Below are positions 9,274 to 18,872 of a stretch of 64,000 nucleotides of DNA, in pieces (within the stretch, counting starts at the first letter, position 1; each line of letters starts with the position of its first letter). Made by a program: the position numbers and the translations under genes. The stretch comes from Comamonas testosteroni TK102 (lineage in GTDB: Bacteria; Pseudomonadota; Gammaproteobacteria; Burkholderiales; Burkholderiaceae_C), in the NCBI RefSeq assembly GCF_000739375.1, contig NZ_CP006704.1, positions 2,418,001-2,482,000 on the forward strand, given 5' to 3'. The notes below the pieces were generated by a model. That model was not told where the DNA came from. It saw only the letters and a list, made by a program, of their open reading frames with translations, and searched no databases.

Positions 9274-9987
9274 ATGTTGTTTTCGCTGGTCTGGACTGCT
9301 TTGATCATGGGGCTCGTGGGTGGGCCCCATTGTCTTGTGATGTGCGCTGCGCCCTGCAGTGTAGTTACAGGGGCAAGACCTGTCAGCGATGGCCAGGTCA
9401 TCGCCTTGCACGGCCTGCAAAAACGCCAATGGCTGCGCACCAGCCTGTTTCATCTGGGACGCATTGCCGGCTATGCCCTGCTGGGCGGGGTTGCGGCCGT
9501 GGCGATGGAGAGTCTGGCCTGGCTGACCAGCCAGACAACGGCCTTGCAGAAGTTGTGGACGCTGATGCATGTCGCGGTCATGGCCTGGGGTCTGGCCATG
9601 CTGGTGCAGGCGCGGCAGCCGGTATGGCTGGAGCAGGCGGGGCGCTCTGTCTGGGCCAGGGTCCAGCCCTGGGTCGTCGCCCCGGGAGGGAGTCTGGCCG
9701 CAGGCTTTGCCTGGGCCCTGATGCCTTGCGGCTTGCTGTATTCGGCAGTGCTGGTGGCCGCGCTGAGTGGCGGAGTCTGGCAAGGTGCTCTGTCAATGGC
9801 AGCCTTTGCCATTGGCGGCGCAGCGTGGTTGCTGGCGGGCCCCTGGTTGTGGCAGCTGGGGCAGTCGCATCTGAATGCATTGCGGGCGCGCTGGGGCACC
9901 AGAATTGCGGGTTTGATGCTGATTGGTGTTGCGAGTTGGGCTTTGTGGATGGATCTGGTCTACAAACCCAGCCTTTGGTGCCGATAA
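9274..9987 (+). CDS. Sulfite exporter TauE/SafE-like membrane protein (DsbD-type fold)
   Basis: A 237-residue protein with about six membrane helices. It begins with GGPHCLVMCAAPC, the 'GGxHCxxMC' pattern of the cytochrome-biogenesis-like transmembrane family usually annotated as TauE/SafE, and has a second AxxPCGLLYSA motif near residue 150. Members often lie beside cbb3 or haem genes and are suspected to act in copper or redox handling; the substrate is not known. It starts three bases after hemN, so the two are probably co-transcribed. Confidence 0.82.
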   Translation: MLFSLVWTALIMGLVGGPHCLVMCAAPCSVVTGARPVSDGQVIALHGLQKRQWLRTSLFHLGRIAGYALLGGVAAVAMESLAWLTSQTTALQKLWTLMHVAVMAWGLAMLVQARQPVWLEQAGRSVWARVQPWVVAPGGSLAAGFAWALMPCGLLYSAVLVAALSGGVWQGALSMAAFAIGGAAWLLAGPWLWQLGQSHLNALRARWGTRIAGLMLIGVASWALWMDLVYKPSLWCR

Positions 9988-10097
9988 GTCACACAGGAGG
10001 GGAATGTTGGTGCAGTTTGCATCCCAACAGACCCTAGTCATGGTTGAGCAGTCATGGAACTGCGGAATAATGTCTTATCTTGTGTGTAGCGCTCAAA

Positions 10098-11342
10098 GTG
10101 AATCGTTTCGTTGCTATTGATATCGGACAACTGCGAATTGGCATGTATGTCCATCTGGAGACTGGCTGGCTGCGCCACCCGTTTCCCGTCAGCAGCTTCA
10201 AGATTGTCAATGACGAGCAGTTGCAGACGCTCAGGACCCTGAAGCTCAAGGCCGTACAGGTTGATCTCTCCAGAAGTGATCTGGAGGAGGCTGTCACGCC
10301 TTCCGTCGCGCCTCCTCGCTCCGCTGCGAGCCATCCGGACAGCGATGCGCATGCCTGGCGAGACAGCATTCTGGGCGTGCAGTCCCGGTTTTTGGGTGCG
10401 GTGTCGGTATTTGACGATGTTCAGGCCCTGTTGCCTGCCAACCCCGAACGGGCGCGCGCCACGACGGATAGGCTGGTTGCGCAGCAAGTCGTCAAACTGG
10501 CGCAGGATCGTGATCTGAGCTTGCATCTGCTCGCGGATACGGGCGGCGTCACATTCGGTGTTCATGGAGTGAACGTTTCCGTGCTGAGCCTGTTGCTCGG
10601 CAAGACGCTGGGCTTGCGCAACGATGTGCTGCAGGATCTGGGCACGGCAGCGTTGCTGCATGACATCGGCAAGCCAGGGCTGGAGATTTCCGCGTCGGCC
10701 AATGCACTGAATCAAGCCACGGATCGCATGCCGCTGCGAGAGACCACCTATGCACGGCATGTCGGAGAGTCGGTGGCTTTGGCTCTGTCCATGGGCTATC
10801 CTCCTTCGGTCACGACGGCCATCGCCCAGCATCATGAGTGGGCCGATGGATCGGGCTTTCCGCTTGGCCTGCTGGCGACCGATATGGATGTTGCCGGACA
10901 GATACTGGCGCTGGCCAACAATTTCGAGCGTTTGTGCAATCTGCCACTGCAAGGCAACGAAATGACGCCCCACGAAGCCATGGCCGCACTGTACGGGCAG
11001 TACCGCCAGCGCTATGCACCTGAAGTGCTCAAGGCATTCGTGCAGACCCTGGGTGTCTATCCGCCGGGGTCCTTGGTGGAGCTCAGCGATGGGCGCATGG
11101 GCGTGGTGGTGTCCGTCAATACCAGCCAGTCTCTCAAGCCGCAGGTGCTGACCTATGACACGCAGGCGGCGCAGAAGTTGCGGTTCGTCGATTTGCTTGA
11201 ATATGTGGGCTTGGGGATTCGTCGCGGTCTGACGCGTAATCAGCTATCGCGCAATGCGCTGGAAGCTTTACAGCCACAAAGACGTCTTTGCTATTTTTTT
11301 GACAGTTCTGCAGCACCTGCTGTCGAGAAAGATCTCGCGTGA
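10098..11342 (+). CDS. HD-GYP domain protein, probable cyclic-di-GMP phosphodiesterase
   Basis: A protein of about 414 residues. An N-terminal DUF3391-like segment (IDIGQLRIGMYV) precedes an HD-GYP domain with the metal motif HDIGKPG and the signature HHEWADGSGFP. The usual GYP tyrosine is replaced by Phe, which occurs in other members. The HD-GYP family hydrolyses c-di-GMP. The GTG at 10098 is preferred because it begins directly with the conserved domain; a TTG at 10080 is possible, and neither has a strong ribosome site. Its TGA overlaps the next gene's GTG, so it is coupled to a GGDEF-EAL protein. Confidence 0.88.
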   Translation: MNRFVAIDIGQLRIGMYVHLETGWLRHPFPVSSFKIVNDEQLQTLRTLKLKAVQVDLSRSDLEEAVTPSVAPPRSAASHPDSDAHAWRDSILGVQSRFLGAVSVFDDVQALLPANPERARATTDRLVAQQVVKLAQDRDLSLHLLADTGGVTFGVHGVNVSVLSLLLGKTLGLRNDVLQDLGTAALLHDIGKPGLEISASANALNQATDRMPLRETTYARHVGESVALALSMGYPPSVTTAIAQHHEWADGSGFPLGLLATDMDVAGQILALANNFERLCNLPLQGNEMTPHEAMAALYGQYRQRYAPEVLKAFVQTLGVYPPGSLVELSDGRMGVVVSVNTSQSLKPQVLTYDTQAAQKLRFVDLLEYVGLGIRRGLTRNQLSRNALEALQPQRRLCYFFDSSAAPAVEKDLA

Positions 11343-13828
11343 CCATGCCGCAGAGTTTTCTGATCGACCCTCTGCTCGCCGCCATGCTCGATGGCTTGCA
11401 GGAGGCCGTCTGGCTGCTGGATGCGCAGAGCCTGCGCGTGCTTCATGCCAATGCGGCAAGCACGCAGCTCACGGGCTACACCCCCGAGCAGGCACAGGAG
11501 CAGTATGTCGATGTGCTTTGCGCTTCCCTGGTGCAGAAGGCGTTCTGGCAGGATGCTTCCAATTGGGTGGGCGGCGCGAAATTTCTCACGGAGATCTGTA
11601 AGGCGGATGGATCGTTGACGGCCGTGGAGATGGGGGTTGGCTCCATCGCCCAGAACCCGCGCTGGTTGTTGCTCTCCATGCTCGACCGCAGCGAGCAGTT
11701 GCGGCATGAAAGCGAGCTCGACATGCTGCTTGCGGAGTTGCGGGCGACGCTGGAGTCCACCGCAGACGGCATGCTGGTCTGCGATCTGCGCGGCGGCATT
11801 CGCGCCTTCAACCATCGTTTCGCAGAGCTGTGGCAACTGCCCGAGTCCCTGCTCGTGCAACGTGACGACGGGGCCATCTTTGCCCATCTTGAGGCGCAGA
11901 CTATCAGCAGCGAGAGCCAGTTCACGCTGTTGCAGGAGGCGCAGAATCTGTCGGCACCCGAGACCTCGGAGGTGCTGCAACTGCTAAGCGGCCGGGTGCT
12001 GGAGCGTCGTTCCGTGCCTCAGCTCAGTCGCGGTGTGGCGATAGGGCGGATCTATTCCTACCGGGATATCACGGCGGAATCCAGTTCAGCGACCGAGCTG
12101 CGTCTCGCGGCGCGCGTGTTCGAGTCCAGCCTGGACGGCATCTTCATAGCCGATGCCGCGGGCGCCATTGTGCAGATCAACCCGGCGGGCGTGCAACTGC
12201 TGCATGGAAGGTCGGTGCTGGGTCTTGCCGCCTGGGCGCTGTTCGAGTCCGAAGGCGGCCCTGTTTCCGATCTGCTGGAACTGGCATCCGCGCGCTGGGA
12301 TGTGGGCAGTTTCTGGGAGGGCAACCTTTGGCTCAAGCAGAGCGACGGTCAGCGCTGTGCGGTCTGGCTGTCCTGGGTGGCATTGCGCGACGGCTATGGT
12401 CGTCTGGTGCAGAGCATTGGCTTCATGCGCGACATGACCATGCAGCGCAGTGCCCAAAAGCAGATCGAGCAGCTTGCCTACAGCGATGCCCTCACCGGAC
12501 TGCCCAACCGCCTGAGCTTGAGCCGCCATGTGCAGGCCGCCATCACCGCTGCGCGTTTTACGCAGCAGCCTTTCAGCATTCTGTTTCTGGATCTGGACCG
12601 TTTCAAGATCATCAACGACTCGCTGGGTCATGACTTTGGCGATCGGGTACTCAAGCTGGTTGCTCAGCGGCTGGGTGGATTGCTGCGTCCTGCCGACGTG
12701 CTGTGTCGCCAGGGAGGGGACGAGTTCGTGCTCTATCTGCACGACTGTACCGGAGAGGGCGCTTCGGCCGTTGCCGCCCGCATTCTGGAAGAGATGCGTC
12801 AGCCCTTCATGCTCGACGGCCTGGGTTTTTCCGTGCAATGCAGCATTGGCGCGGCGCAGTTCCCTACAGATGGGTTGACGCTTGACGAGCTGATTCGTCA
12901 GGCCGATATCGCCATGTATCGCGTCAAGGAGCGCGGACGCGGCAATTTCAGCTTCTACCAGCCGCAGATGAGTGCAGGCCTGCTCTCGCGCATGAAGCTG
13001 GAGCACGCCATGCGGCAGGCTCTGGACAAGGGGCATATGGCCGTGCACTTCCAGCCCCAGGTTCATATCCGCACGGGTCGCATTGTGGCAGCGGAGGCTT
13101 TGCTGCGCTGGACGGATCCCGAGCTGGGCGTGATCTCCCCGGCGGCCTTCATTCCGCTGGCCGAAGAGTCCGGCTATGTGGTTGCGCTTGATGCCTGGGT
13201 GCTGGAGCAGTCGGTGCAGGAGGCAGCGCGCTGGCTGGCCATGGGCAAGCCCGTCAAGGTCTCGGTCAATGTCTCGGCACTGGAGTTCAGGCAGCCGGAC
13301 TTTGTGGATCGCCTCAAGCGCGTGCTGGAAGCCAGCGGCTTGCCGGCCCAGTGGCTGGAGCTGGAGTTGACCGAGAGCATCCTGCTGCAGGAAGCTCAGG
13401 AAATGGCCTTGCGCGTGCATCAGATTGCAGAGTTGGGCGTGGGCCTTGTGATCGATGACTTCGGCACCGGCTATTCGAGCCTGGCCTATTTGAAAAAACT
13501 GCCGATCTCTAAGATCAAGATCGACCAGAGCTTTGTGCGCGGCCTGCCTCACGACGCGGGAGACAAGGCCATCGTGGGCGCCATCATCAGCATGGGGCAG
13601 GCCCTGGGCGTGGAGCTGGTGGCCGAAGGTGTGGAAACGCAGGAGCAGTGCCAGGCCATAGAGCAACTGCAGGGCGACTACTTTCAGGGCTATCTGTGTT
13701 CGCCGGCCTTGCCAGCGGAGCAATTCAGAAAGCGCCTGGAGCAAGGCGCATCCGAGCAGGCATCCGGCGCACAGCCGTACTCGCCGGACGAAGATGGCAG
13801 CGGTATTCATATTGCAGGTCTGCAATAG
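11339..13828 (+). CDS. PAS-GGDEF-EAL cyclic-di-GMP turnover protein
   Basis: An 829-residue soluble signalling protein. Two or three PAS-like sensor segments (about 10-370) precede a GGDEF domain (about 380-545) and an EAL domain (about 560-805). The GGDEF motif is intact (RQGGDEF, near 458) with an RxxD product-inhibition site (RPAD) five residues before it. The EAL signature AEALLRW and the metal motif DDFGTGYSSL are intact, so both synthesis and breakdown are chemically possible. GTG at 11339 overlaps the previous stop by four bases; an ATG two codons later is an alternative start. Confidence 0.92.
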   Translation: MTMPQSFLIDPLLAAMLDGLQEAVWLLDAQSLRVLHANAASTQLTGYTPEQAQEQYVDVLCASLVQKAFWQDASNWVGGAKFLTEICKADGSLTAVEMGVGSIAQNPRWLLLSMLDRSEQLRHESELDMLLAELRATLESTADGMLVCDLRGGIRAFNHRFAELWQLPESLLVQRDDGAIFAHLEAQTISSESQFTLLQEAQNLSAPETSEVLQLLSGRVLERRSVPQLSRGVAIGRIYSYRDITAESSSATELRLAARVFESSLDGIFIADAAGAIVQINPAGVQLLHGRSVLGLAAWALFESEGGPVSDLLELASARWDVGSFWEGNLWLKQSDGQRCAVWLSWVALRDGYGRLVQSIGFMRDMTMQRSAQKQIEQLAYSDALTGLPNRLSLSRHVQAAITAARFTQQPFSILFLDLDRFKIINDSLGHDFGDRVLKLVAQRLGGLLRPADVLCRQGGDEFVLYLHDCTGEGASAVAARILEEMRQPFMLDGLGFSVQCSIGAAQFPTDGLTLDELIRQADIAMYRVKERGRGNFSFYQPQMSAGLLSRMKLEHAMRQALDKGHMAVHFQPQVHIRTGRIVAAEALLRWTDPELGVISPAAFIPLAEESGYVVALDAWVLEQSVQEAARWLAMGKPVKVSVNVSALEFRQPDFVDRLKRVLEASGLPAQWLELELTESILLQEAQEMALRVHQIAELGVGLVIDDFGTGYSSLAYLKKLPISKIKIDQSFVRGLPHDAGDKAIVGAIISMGQALGVELVAEGVETQEQCQAIEQLQGDYFQGYLCSPALPAEQFRKRLEQGASEQASGAQPYSPDEDGSGIHIAGLQ

Positions 13829-14009
13829 ACGCTGGGCATGCGTTTGCGCTAGGTTTTCCATCGTCTGATTTGACGATGCGCAGTCTGTGCGGGCTCGGCA
13901 AGATCAGGGCATTTCCTGGGCCGACTGCCGGGCACCTACAACAATGAACAATGCGTGCAGAGTTGAGCAACTGTGCAGTGCTGATGGGCCGGATTTTTTG
14001 AGATAGCCA

Positions 14010-15272
14010 ATGCCCAAAAGCGAATACGCAAGTTTTGACTTCTACAACTACCGCTCGGCCGCTCTCGAGGCCGTAAATGGCTTTTCTGTCGGCTTTTCTG
14101 CTCCGAGGCCTGCCGAGTCCGGTGCAACTGGCTTGCTGGATGAAACTCCGCGTATCAGCACCGAAGCCATGAGTCTGCTGATTGCAGCGCTGTATGAGTC
14201 CGCCATGGATCCGCAGCACTGGAAGGTTTTTCTGGAACTGCTGCGTTCTTGCGCCAATGGCAACTATGCCTCGCTCGTGGTGCGCGACCCCCATGGTGAG
14301 AATGTGGGCTGGGTAATCTCGGCAACCGGAGGCCGCTCCGAGGTCATTCCCTACGACCCCTATGCGCAGTGGAGTCCGTTTCTCGGCATTGCCAAGGACC
14401 AGGTGCTCACCTTGCGGGATGTGATGACGGAGTCCGAATGGCATTCCTGCCGCTACTACACCGACTGGTGCAAGGGGGTGGATATTGAGCACATTCTGGC
14501 CGTCGACGTCATGACCGATAACGGCTGCTCCTATGGCTGGCGTATCACGCGGCCTGCGAGCGCCGGTGCATTCGAATCACGGCAGCTGGACCTGGTGCGC
14601 ATGCTGGTGCCTCACCTCAAGCGGGTGCTGAACATGCAGCTGAATCTGCACCGTGACCGGCAGGTCATATCGCTGTATGGGCGTGCCACTGCGCAGCTGA
14701 TGATGGGGGTGGTCATTCTCGATCAGGCCGGGAAAATGATAGAGGCCAACCCAGCGGCGACAACCATTCTGAATCTGGGCGATGGCATACGGGTCAACAA
14801 CGGAGCGCTCGAAGCCGTCTATGCGAATGACAATCGCAAGCTGCAGCGTCTGATCCGCGATGCCTTGCTTTCGCCCAGGCTGGAGCGGGCTTCGACGACG
14901 GAGGGTATGTCCATCACCCGCCAGTCCGGTCAGCTGAACTGGGGTGTGGTGGTGCAGAGCATCTCTGCCGATGAATGGACTGAAGGCAAGCAGCGTCCCA
15001 GCGTGGCGGTTTTTCTGCGCGATACGACGGGCAAGGCGGAGCCGCCCGTCAAGCTCACGCAGCAGCTCTTCCATCTGACTCCTGCCGAAACCGCAGTGGC
15101 CACGCATTTGAGCAATGGCATGTCTTTGGAAGAGGCTGCGGAGGCTCTGGGCATCAAACCCAATACTGCGCGCGCCCATCTGCGTTCCATTTTTTCCAAG
15201 ACCGGGGTTCGCCGTCAGACAGAGTTGGTGCGACTTTTTCTCAACAGCGTGGCCTGGCTGGGCAATCAATGA
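14010..15272 (+). CDS. LuxR-type transcriptional regulator with PAS-like sensor domain
   Basis: A 420-residue protein. The last ~65 residues form a LuxR helix-turn-helix (LTPAETAVATHLSNG ... NTARAHLRSIFSKTGV). The middle includes a PAS-like stretch (VVILDQAGKMIEANPAA). The N-terminal third is a domain often seen in Burkholderiales LuxR proteins, with no assigned ligand. The target genes are unknown. It stands alone between two c-di-GMP enzyme genes, with a 181-base leader. Confidence 0.85.
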   Translation: MPKSEYASFDFYNYRSAALEAVNGFSVGFSAPRPAESGATGLLDETPRISTEAMSLLIAALYESAMDPQHWKVFLELLRSCANGNYASLVVRDPHGENVGWVISATGGRSEVIPYDPYAQWSPFLGIAKDQVLTLRDVMTESEWHSCRYYTDWCKGVDIEHILAVDVMTDNGCSYGWRITRPASAGAFESRQLDLVRMLVPHLKRVLNMQLNLHRDRQVISLYGRATAQLMMGVVILDQAGKMIEANPAATTILNLGDGIRVNNGALEAVYANDNRKLQRLIRDALLSPRLERASTTEGMSITRQSGQLNWGVVVQSISADEWTEGKQRPSVAVFLRDTTGKAEPPVKLTQQLFHLTPAETAVATHLSNGMSLEEAAEALGIKPNTARAHLRSIFSKTGVRRQTELVRLFLNSVAWLGNQ

Positions 15273-15494
15273 TTCCGGCCCGGACCCGCAAGCTCGTCTG
15301 CACGAGGGCCCTCGCGTCTTGGGCCGTTTGGACTTGATCGCTTCCGGGTCATGCCGCACGCGCATTGTGCAGGCCGGGAGCTGCTCTGATGCGCTGTAGT
15401 GCTGCTCAAGCGCGACAGTCGGGCCGGAGTTGTTCATACATGTCGGCGAAACCGTTTCTTGGCGGATGTCTAGGGGAATATGAATCCGCAAGTC

Positions 15495-16697
15495 CTAAGC
15501 TGCAGGTCTGTTTCGCTGCTGAAGGGTTTTGTCGGAGCTATCCGGGTAGACAACTCCCGACACATGAACTCGGTCGCGCCCCGCATTTTTGGCTTGATAG
15601 AGCAGTTGATCAGCTTCCTTCAGGGCTTGCTCAAGCTGGAATGACTTGGTGATCGAAGAAATGCCAAAGCTCATGGTCAGTTTGGGGCCCGATGGAAGAA
15701 CCGGATTCTTGGACCCGAGGTCACGCTGGATGCGCTGGGCAATCAGCTCTGCATCGCATGGTGTTATGTCGGTCAACAGCATCACAAACTCTTCGCCGCC
15801 GAATCGGGCGACCAGATCCTGCTCCCGTACATTGTTTTGCAAGGTCGCAGAGACAAGCTGCAGCACTTTGTCGCCACGTTCGTGACCCCAGGCATCGTTG
15901 ATGCGTTTGAAGTGGTCTATATCGCAGGCCAGCACGGCCATGGGGTAGAGCCTCGGATCATCCAGCCGCTTCTGGGCATGCTCCTGAAAAGAGCGGCGAT
16001 TCAGTACCTGGGTCAATGCATCAAAGTCACGTTCCTTGCGCAGCTTGTCCACGGTTTCCTTCACTGCAATGGCGGTCATCACCACAGTGAAAAGCAGCGA
16101 GAAGTTGAGAATGCTCACCAGCGTCAAAATCCAGTAGGGCGATCTTGGCAGGGAGCGCAGATCCGAGTATCCAAGCAGCCAGATCAGGGCCGGCCGAGTG
16201 AAGGTGTAGGCAGTGAAGATGATGCTCAGCCAGAGCAGCGATCGATCGAGCCAGTCAAACGAGTGCTTCCTCGAGCGCACCTGCAGTATGGGCAGCAGCA
16301 AAACAAGACCGGAGCCTATGCTGAAGGAGCTCACCCGAGCCCAGACGTTGGGTTCGACCCGGCTGAACTGATACAACGCAGCCAAGGTCGCGATGGCTAT
16401 CAGTGATACTGCATATGGCTGGGTCGATACACGCCACCTCTCTGACCAACTTTTGGCAAGACACCAGGCACTCAGCAGGTAGAAGCTGCCGATGTACAAG
16501 GCGTAGTGATTGAGTTCATCCAGGGGCAGCAGGCTTTGCACACCGAGAGGCAGGGCGGTGAGCGAATAGGCGCAAGCCTGCCAGAGCAGAAAGCGCTGAG
16601 ATCTTTGAGCGAGCCAGGCGATGACCAATATGGCTGCGAGAGCCAGTATTGCCAGTGATGGCGTCAGAACCAGGAGGAAGTCGTTGTTCGCGAACAT
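15495..16697 (-). CDS. Membrane diguanylate cyclase (GGDEF)
   Basis: A 400-residue protein with about six or seven membrane helices (residues ~8-225) followed by a GGDEF domain. The active-site motif is GGEEF, preceded five residues earlier by the RxxD inhibition site (REQD), so it should make c-di-GMP and be feedback inhibited. The start is placed at the ATG at 16697, which begins directly with a membrane helix and has GAAGG upstream; the longer frame to 16781 has no ribosome site. The N-terminal helices have no recognised ligand-binding motif. Confidence 0.88.
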   Translation of the reverse strand: MFANNDFLLVLTPSLAILALAAILVIAWLAQRSQRFLLWQACAYSLTALPLGVQSLLPLDELNHYALYIGSFYLLSAWCLAKSWSERWRVSTQPYAVSLIAIATLAALYQFSRVEPNVWARVSSFSIGSGLVLLLPILQVRSRKHSFDWLDRSLLWLSIIFTAYTFTRPALIWLLGYSDLRSLPRSPYWILTLVSILNFSLLFTVVMTAIAVKETVDKLRKERDFDALTQVLNRRSFQEHAQKRLDDPRLYPMAVLACDIDHFKRINDAWGHERGDKVLQLVSATLQNNVREQDLVARFGGEEFVMLLTDITPCDAELIAQRIQRDLGSKNPVLPSGPKLTMSFGISSITKSFQLEQALKEADQLLYQAKNAGRDRVHVSGVVYPDSSDKTLQQRNRPAA

Positions 16698-16989
16698 CTG
16701 ACCAGAGCCTTCTCGACCAAAGATCGAAACGCAGTAGCATGCCTGCTCTCCCAATATAAAGCGACAGGCGACAGTCGCCATTCATACAGCTAGATATGTG
16801 ACTTCACAAGCTATCGCAATGCCTATTGCCGATCTGCGTCATCTGGACCCTGGGTACAGATGGTTGTCAATGTGGCCGCAGTGGGGAACGAGCTTCGGAT
16901 TCAGGAGGGCCTCTGAACAAAAAAGCACGCTTGGTCATGCACGGTCGGAGTGGGAAAATACTGCGACTAGTCTCTTTGTCGGGTTCGAG

Positions 16990-17853
16990 ATGCCCTTGTT
17001 TCGTACTGCTGCGTTGACCTGTTTGGCGATGGCTGCCTTTGCGGCCAATTCACTTTTGTGTCGGCTGGCGCTGCAATCCCACTCTATTGATGCGGCAAGC
17101 TTTACGGCGCTACGCCTGACCTCAGGCGCTGCAATATTGGCGTTGGTGGTGGGCTTGAGGCGAGCCTCCTGCGTTGGCGTAGGCAACTGGTGGTCGGCCG
17201 GGTTTTTGTTCGCTTATGCCGCAGCTTTCTCATTCGCCTATGGGAGTCTTTCGGCAGCGGCTGGCGCTCTGCTGCTGTTCGGGGCGGTACAGGCAACGAT
17301 GGTGGGTGTCGGCCTTTGCCGCGGCGAGAAACTTGCACTGCGGCAGTGGGGTGGTCTGATGCTGGCCTTTGGCGGCTTGGTGGTGCTGCTGCGACCCGGA
17401 CTATCGGCACCGCCCTTGGGTGCGGCTCTGCTCATGATTTTCGCTGGAGTCTCCTGGGGGCTGTACTCCTTGCGCGGCAAGGGGGCCGCTGACCCGATTG
17501 GCGTGACGGCAGGCAATTTTCTTCGGACCGTACCTTTTGCCTTGCTGCTGCCCCTGCTGATGCAGGACCGAGCCTCATTGAGCTCTGCGGGACTGGCTTA
17601 TGCGCTGTGCTCAGGGATGCTGACCTCGGGGCTGGGATACGTCGCGTGGTATGCCGCACTGCCTCATCTGAAGGCGGGAGCTGCGGCATCCTTGCAGCTC
17701 AGCGTTCCGTTGCTGGCAGCCATAGGTGCTGTTTCCTGGCTCGGAGAGCCTTGGACCATGCGGTTGACACTGGCCGGTGCCGCCATTCTGGGCGGAATTG
17801 CATTGGTGATGGTTTCTTCCCCGGTCGGTGGACCTGTTTCATCGTCGAAGTAG
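16990..17853 (+). CDS. EamA/DMT-family transporter
   Basis: A protein of about 287 residues with ten membrane helices in two repeats of five, as in the EamA (drug/metabolite transporter) family. The N-terminal repeat contains FAANSLLCRLAL and a TALRLTSGA helix; the second ends with an SWLGEPWTMRLTLAGAAILGG helix typical of the fold. The start is placed at the ATG at 16990; an open frame to 16798 lacks family resemblance. The substrate cannot be told from the sequence. Confidence 0.85.
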   Translation: MPLFRTAALTCLAMAAFAANSLLCRLALQSHSIDAASFTALRLTSGAAILALVVGLRRASCVGVGNWWSAGFLFAYAAAFSFAYGSLSAAAGALLLFGAVQATMVGVGLCRGEKLALRQWGGLMLAFGGLVVLLRPGLSAPPLGAALLMIFAGVSWGLYSLRGKGAADPIGVTAGNFLRTVPFALLLPLLMQDRASLSSAGLAYALCSGMLTSGLGYVAWYAALPHLKAGAAASLQLSVPLLAAIGAVSWLGEPWTMRLTLAGAAILGGIALVMVSSPVGGPVSSSK

Positions 17854-17937
17854 CTGCTTATTGTTGCAGGCCGATGTGGCGCCACAACGACCTCCGATCG
17901 GCTCCTGCGTATGCTCTTGGAGACGGAAGCTTCAGAA

Positions 17938-17963
17938 ACAAAAAAAGCCACCGGTCAGGTGGC
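17938..17963 (-). terminator. Terminator of the 49-residue small gene (minus strand)
   Basis: On the minus strand GCCACC-TGACC-GGTGGC is followed by seven T. It lies 24 bases after the stop of the small gene at 17987-18136. Confidence 0.8.
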
Positions 17964-17986
17964 CTGTACTTGCTGAGGGGGACTGC

Positions 17987-18136
17987 TTAGAAGGCGTCGA
18001 CGCTGTATTCACCTTCGGGCGGGTTCTGGGACAGCATGCTCAGAACTTCCTCCGGGGAACGCGGATCAGGCATCGGCGTCATGATCTCTTGATTCGTCGC
18101 TTTGAGTTCTGGATAGGCGGCGTACAGGTAGGTCAT
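17987..18136 (-). CDS. Hypothetical 49-residue protein
   Basis: A very small protein starting MTYLYAAYPELKATNQEIMT and rich in Pro and acidic residues, with no membrane helix or signal peptide. AGGAG lies six bases before the ATG and a clear terminator follows, so it looks like a real, independently transcribed gene. I do not recognise a family. A longer open frame to 18283 lacks a better start. Confidence 0.68.
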   Translation of the reverse strand: MTYLYAAYPELKATNQEIMTPMPDPRSPEEVLSMLSQNPPEGEYSVDAF

Positions 18137-18540
18137 GGCTACTCCTTGAAGAGGTGGATAGAAGCTGATTTGTTTCTTTTTAACGCCTGATGATGTCAGT
18201 TGGTTGACAGAAATGTAAACGAGGAACTGTACCGGCATTCTTGCGCAGGAACTGCATGGCTCTTTCGTCCAGCCATCTGTCATATCCCCTGTGCTCAGGC
18301 ATGCGCTATGCAGTCTCCGTGCTGGGAAAGATGGCTTCTTTGCAGGGGAGAGAGAGCAGAGCAGCTCCCGGCAGATGGTGAGCGCCCATGTCCCATGGAT
18401 TCAGGGCTTCAAAAAGCAAAGCGCGCGATTCGCGGGTTGGTGTACGCATTAGGTAGGCAAAGCGGCTGTTCAACAAGAATTTACAAGCGGCATGCGCAGC
18501 AGGAATAGCCTGAAGGACTCCAATTTTTCAAGGAGTTGCC
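18137..18540. other. Non-coding spacer
   Basis: I see no gene in this stretch. It contains the upstream region of the 49-residue gene (AT-rich near 18165-18182) and the leader of the lipoprotein gene, ending with CAAGGAG. Confidence 0.6.
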
Positions 18541-18756
18541 ATGAAAGCGCTATTTTTGGTGGCGGCGGTTGCCAGCATGCTGGCAGCTTGTTCCATGATG
18601 CCGGGGCGCGATGCAGGCTCCAATGCCCAGCAGACCATGGGAAGCAGTGATGTGCGCCATGAGTGGGGGCGTGGCGCATATCAGGGTCCAGGCACCACGG
18701 CGCTATGGTCTGGCGGGGATGACACTTCCGGAGGCCTTGGCTGGCGTCGTGATTAG
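18541..18756 (+). CDS. Small hypothetical lipoprotein
   Basis: A 71-residue protein with a lipoprotein signal peptide ending in the lipobox LAAC (Cys17). The mature part is short, Gly-rich and hydrophilic (HEWGRGAYQGPG). AAGGAG is well placed before the ATG. It should be anchored to a membrane by its N-terminal cysteine; its function is not known. Confidence 0.75.
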   Translation: MKALFLVAAVASMLAACSMMPGRDAGSNAQQTMGSSDVRHEWGRGAYQGPGTTALWSGGDDTSGGLGWRRD

Positions 18757-18872
18757 AGGCAAGGTCACAGCCATGGGGGCACCGCCATTGCATGCTTGGC
18801 ACTTGAGATCATTTCTTCAGACACGGCATGTCCAGACAGCCAATGTCGAATGCTTGGATGAGTTGGCCAGAC

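Noticed and set aside
12086..13861. A 591-codon minus-strand frame
   Set aside because: It lies opposite the GGDEF-EAL gene, whose motifs are intact. No domain is recognised in the antisense frame.
13859..13878. Stem CATCGTC/GACGATG after the GGDEF-EAL gene as a terminator
   Set aside because: No T run follows the hairpin; it might be an operator, but support is too weak to list.
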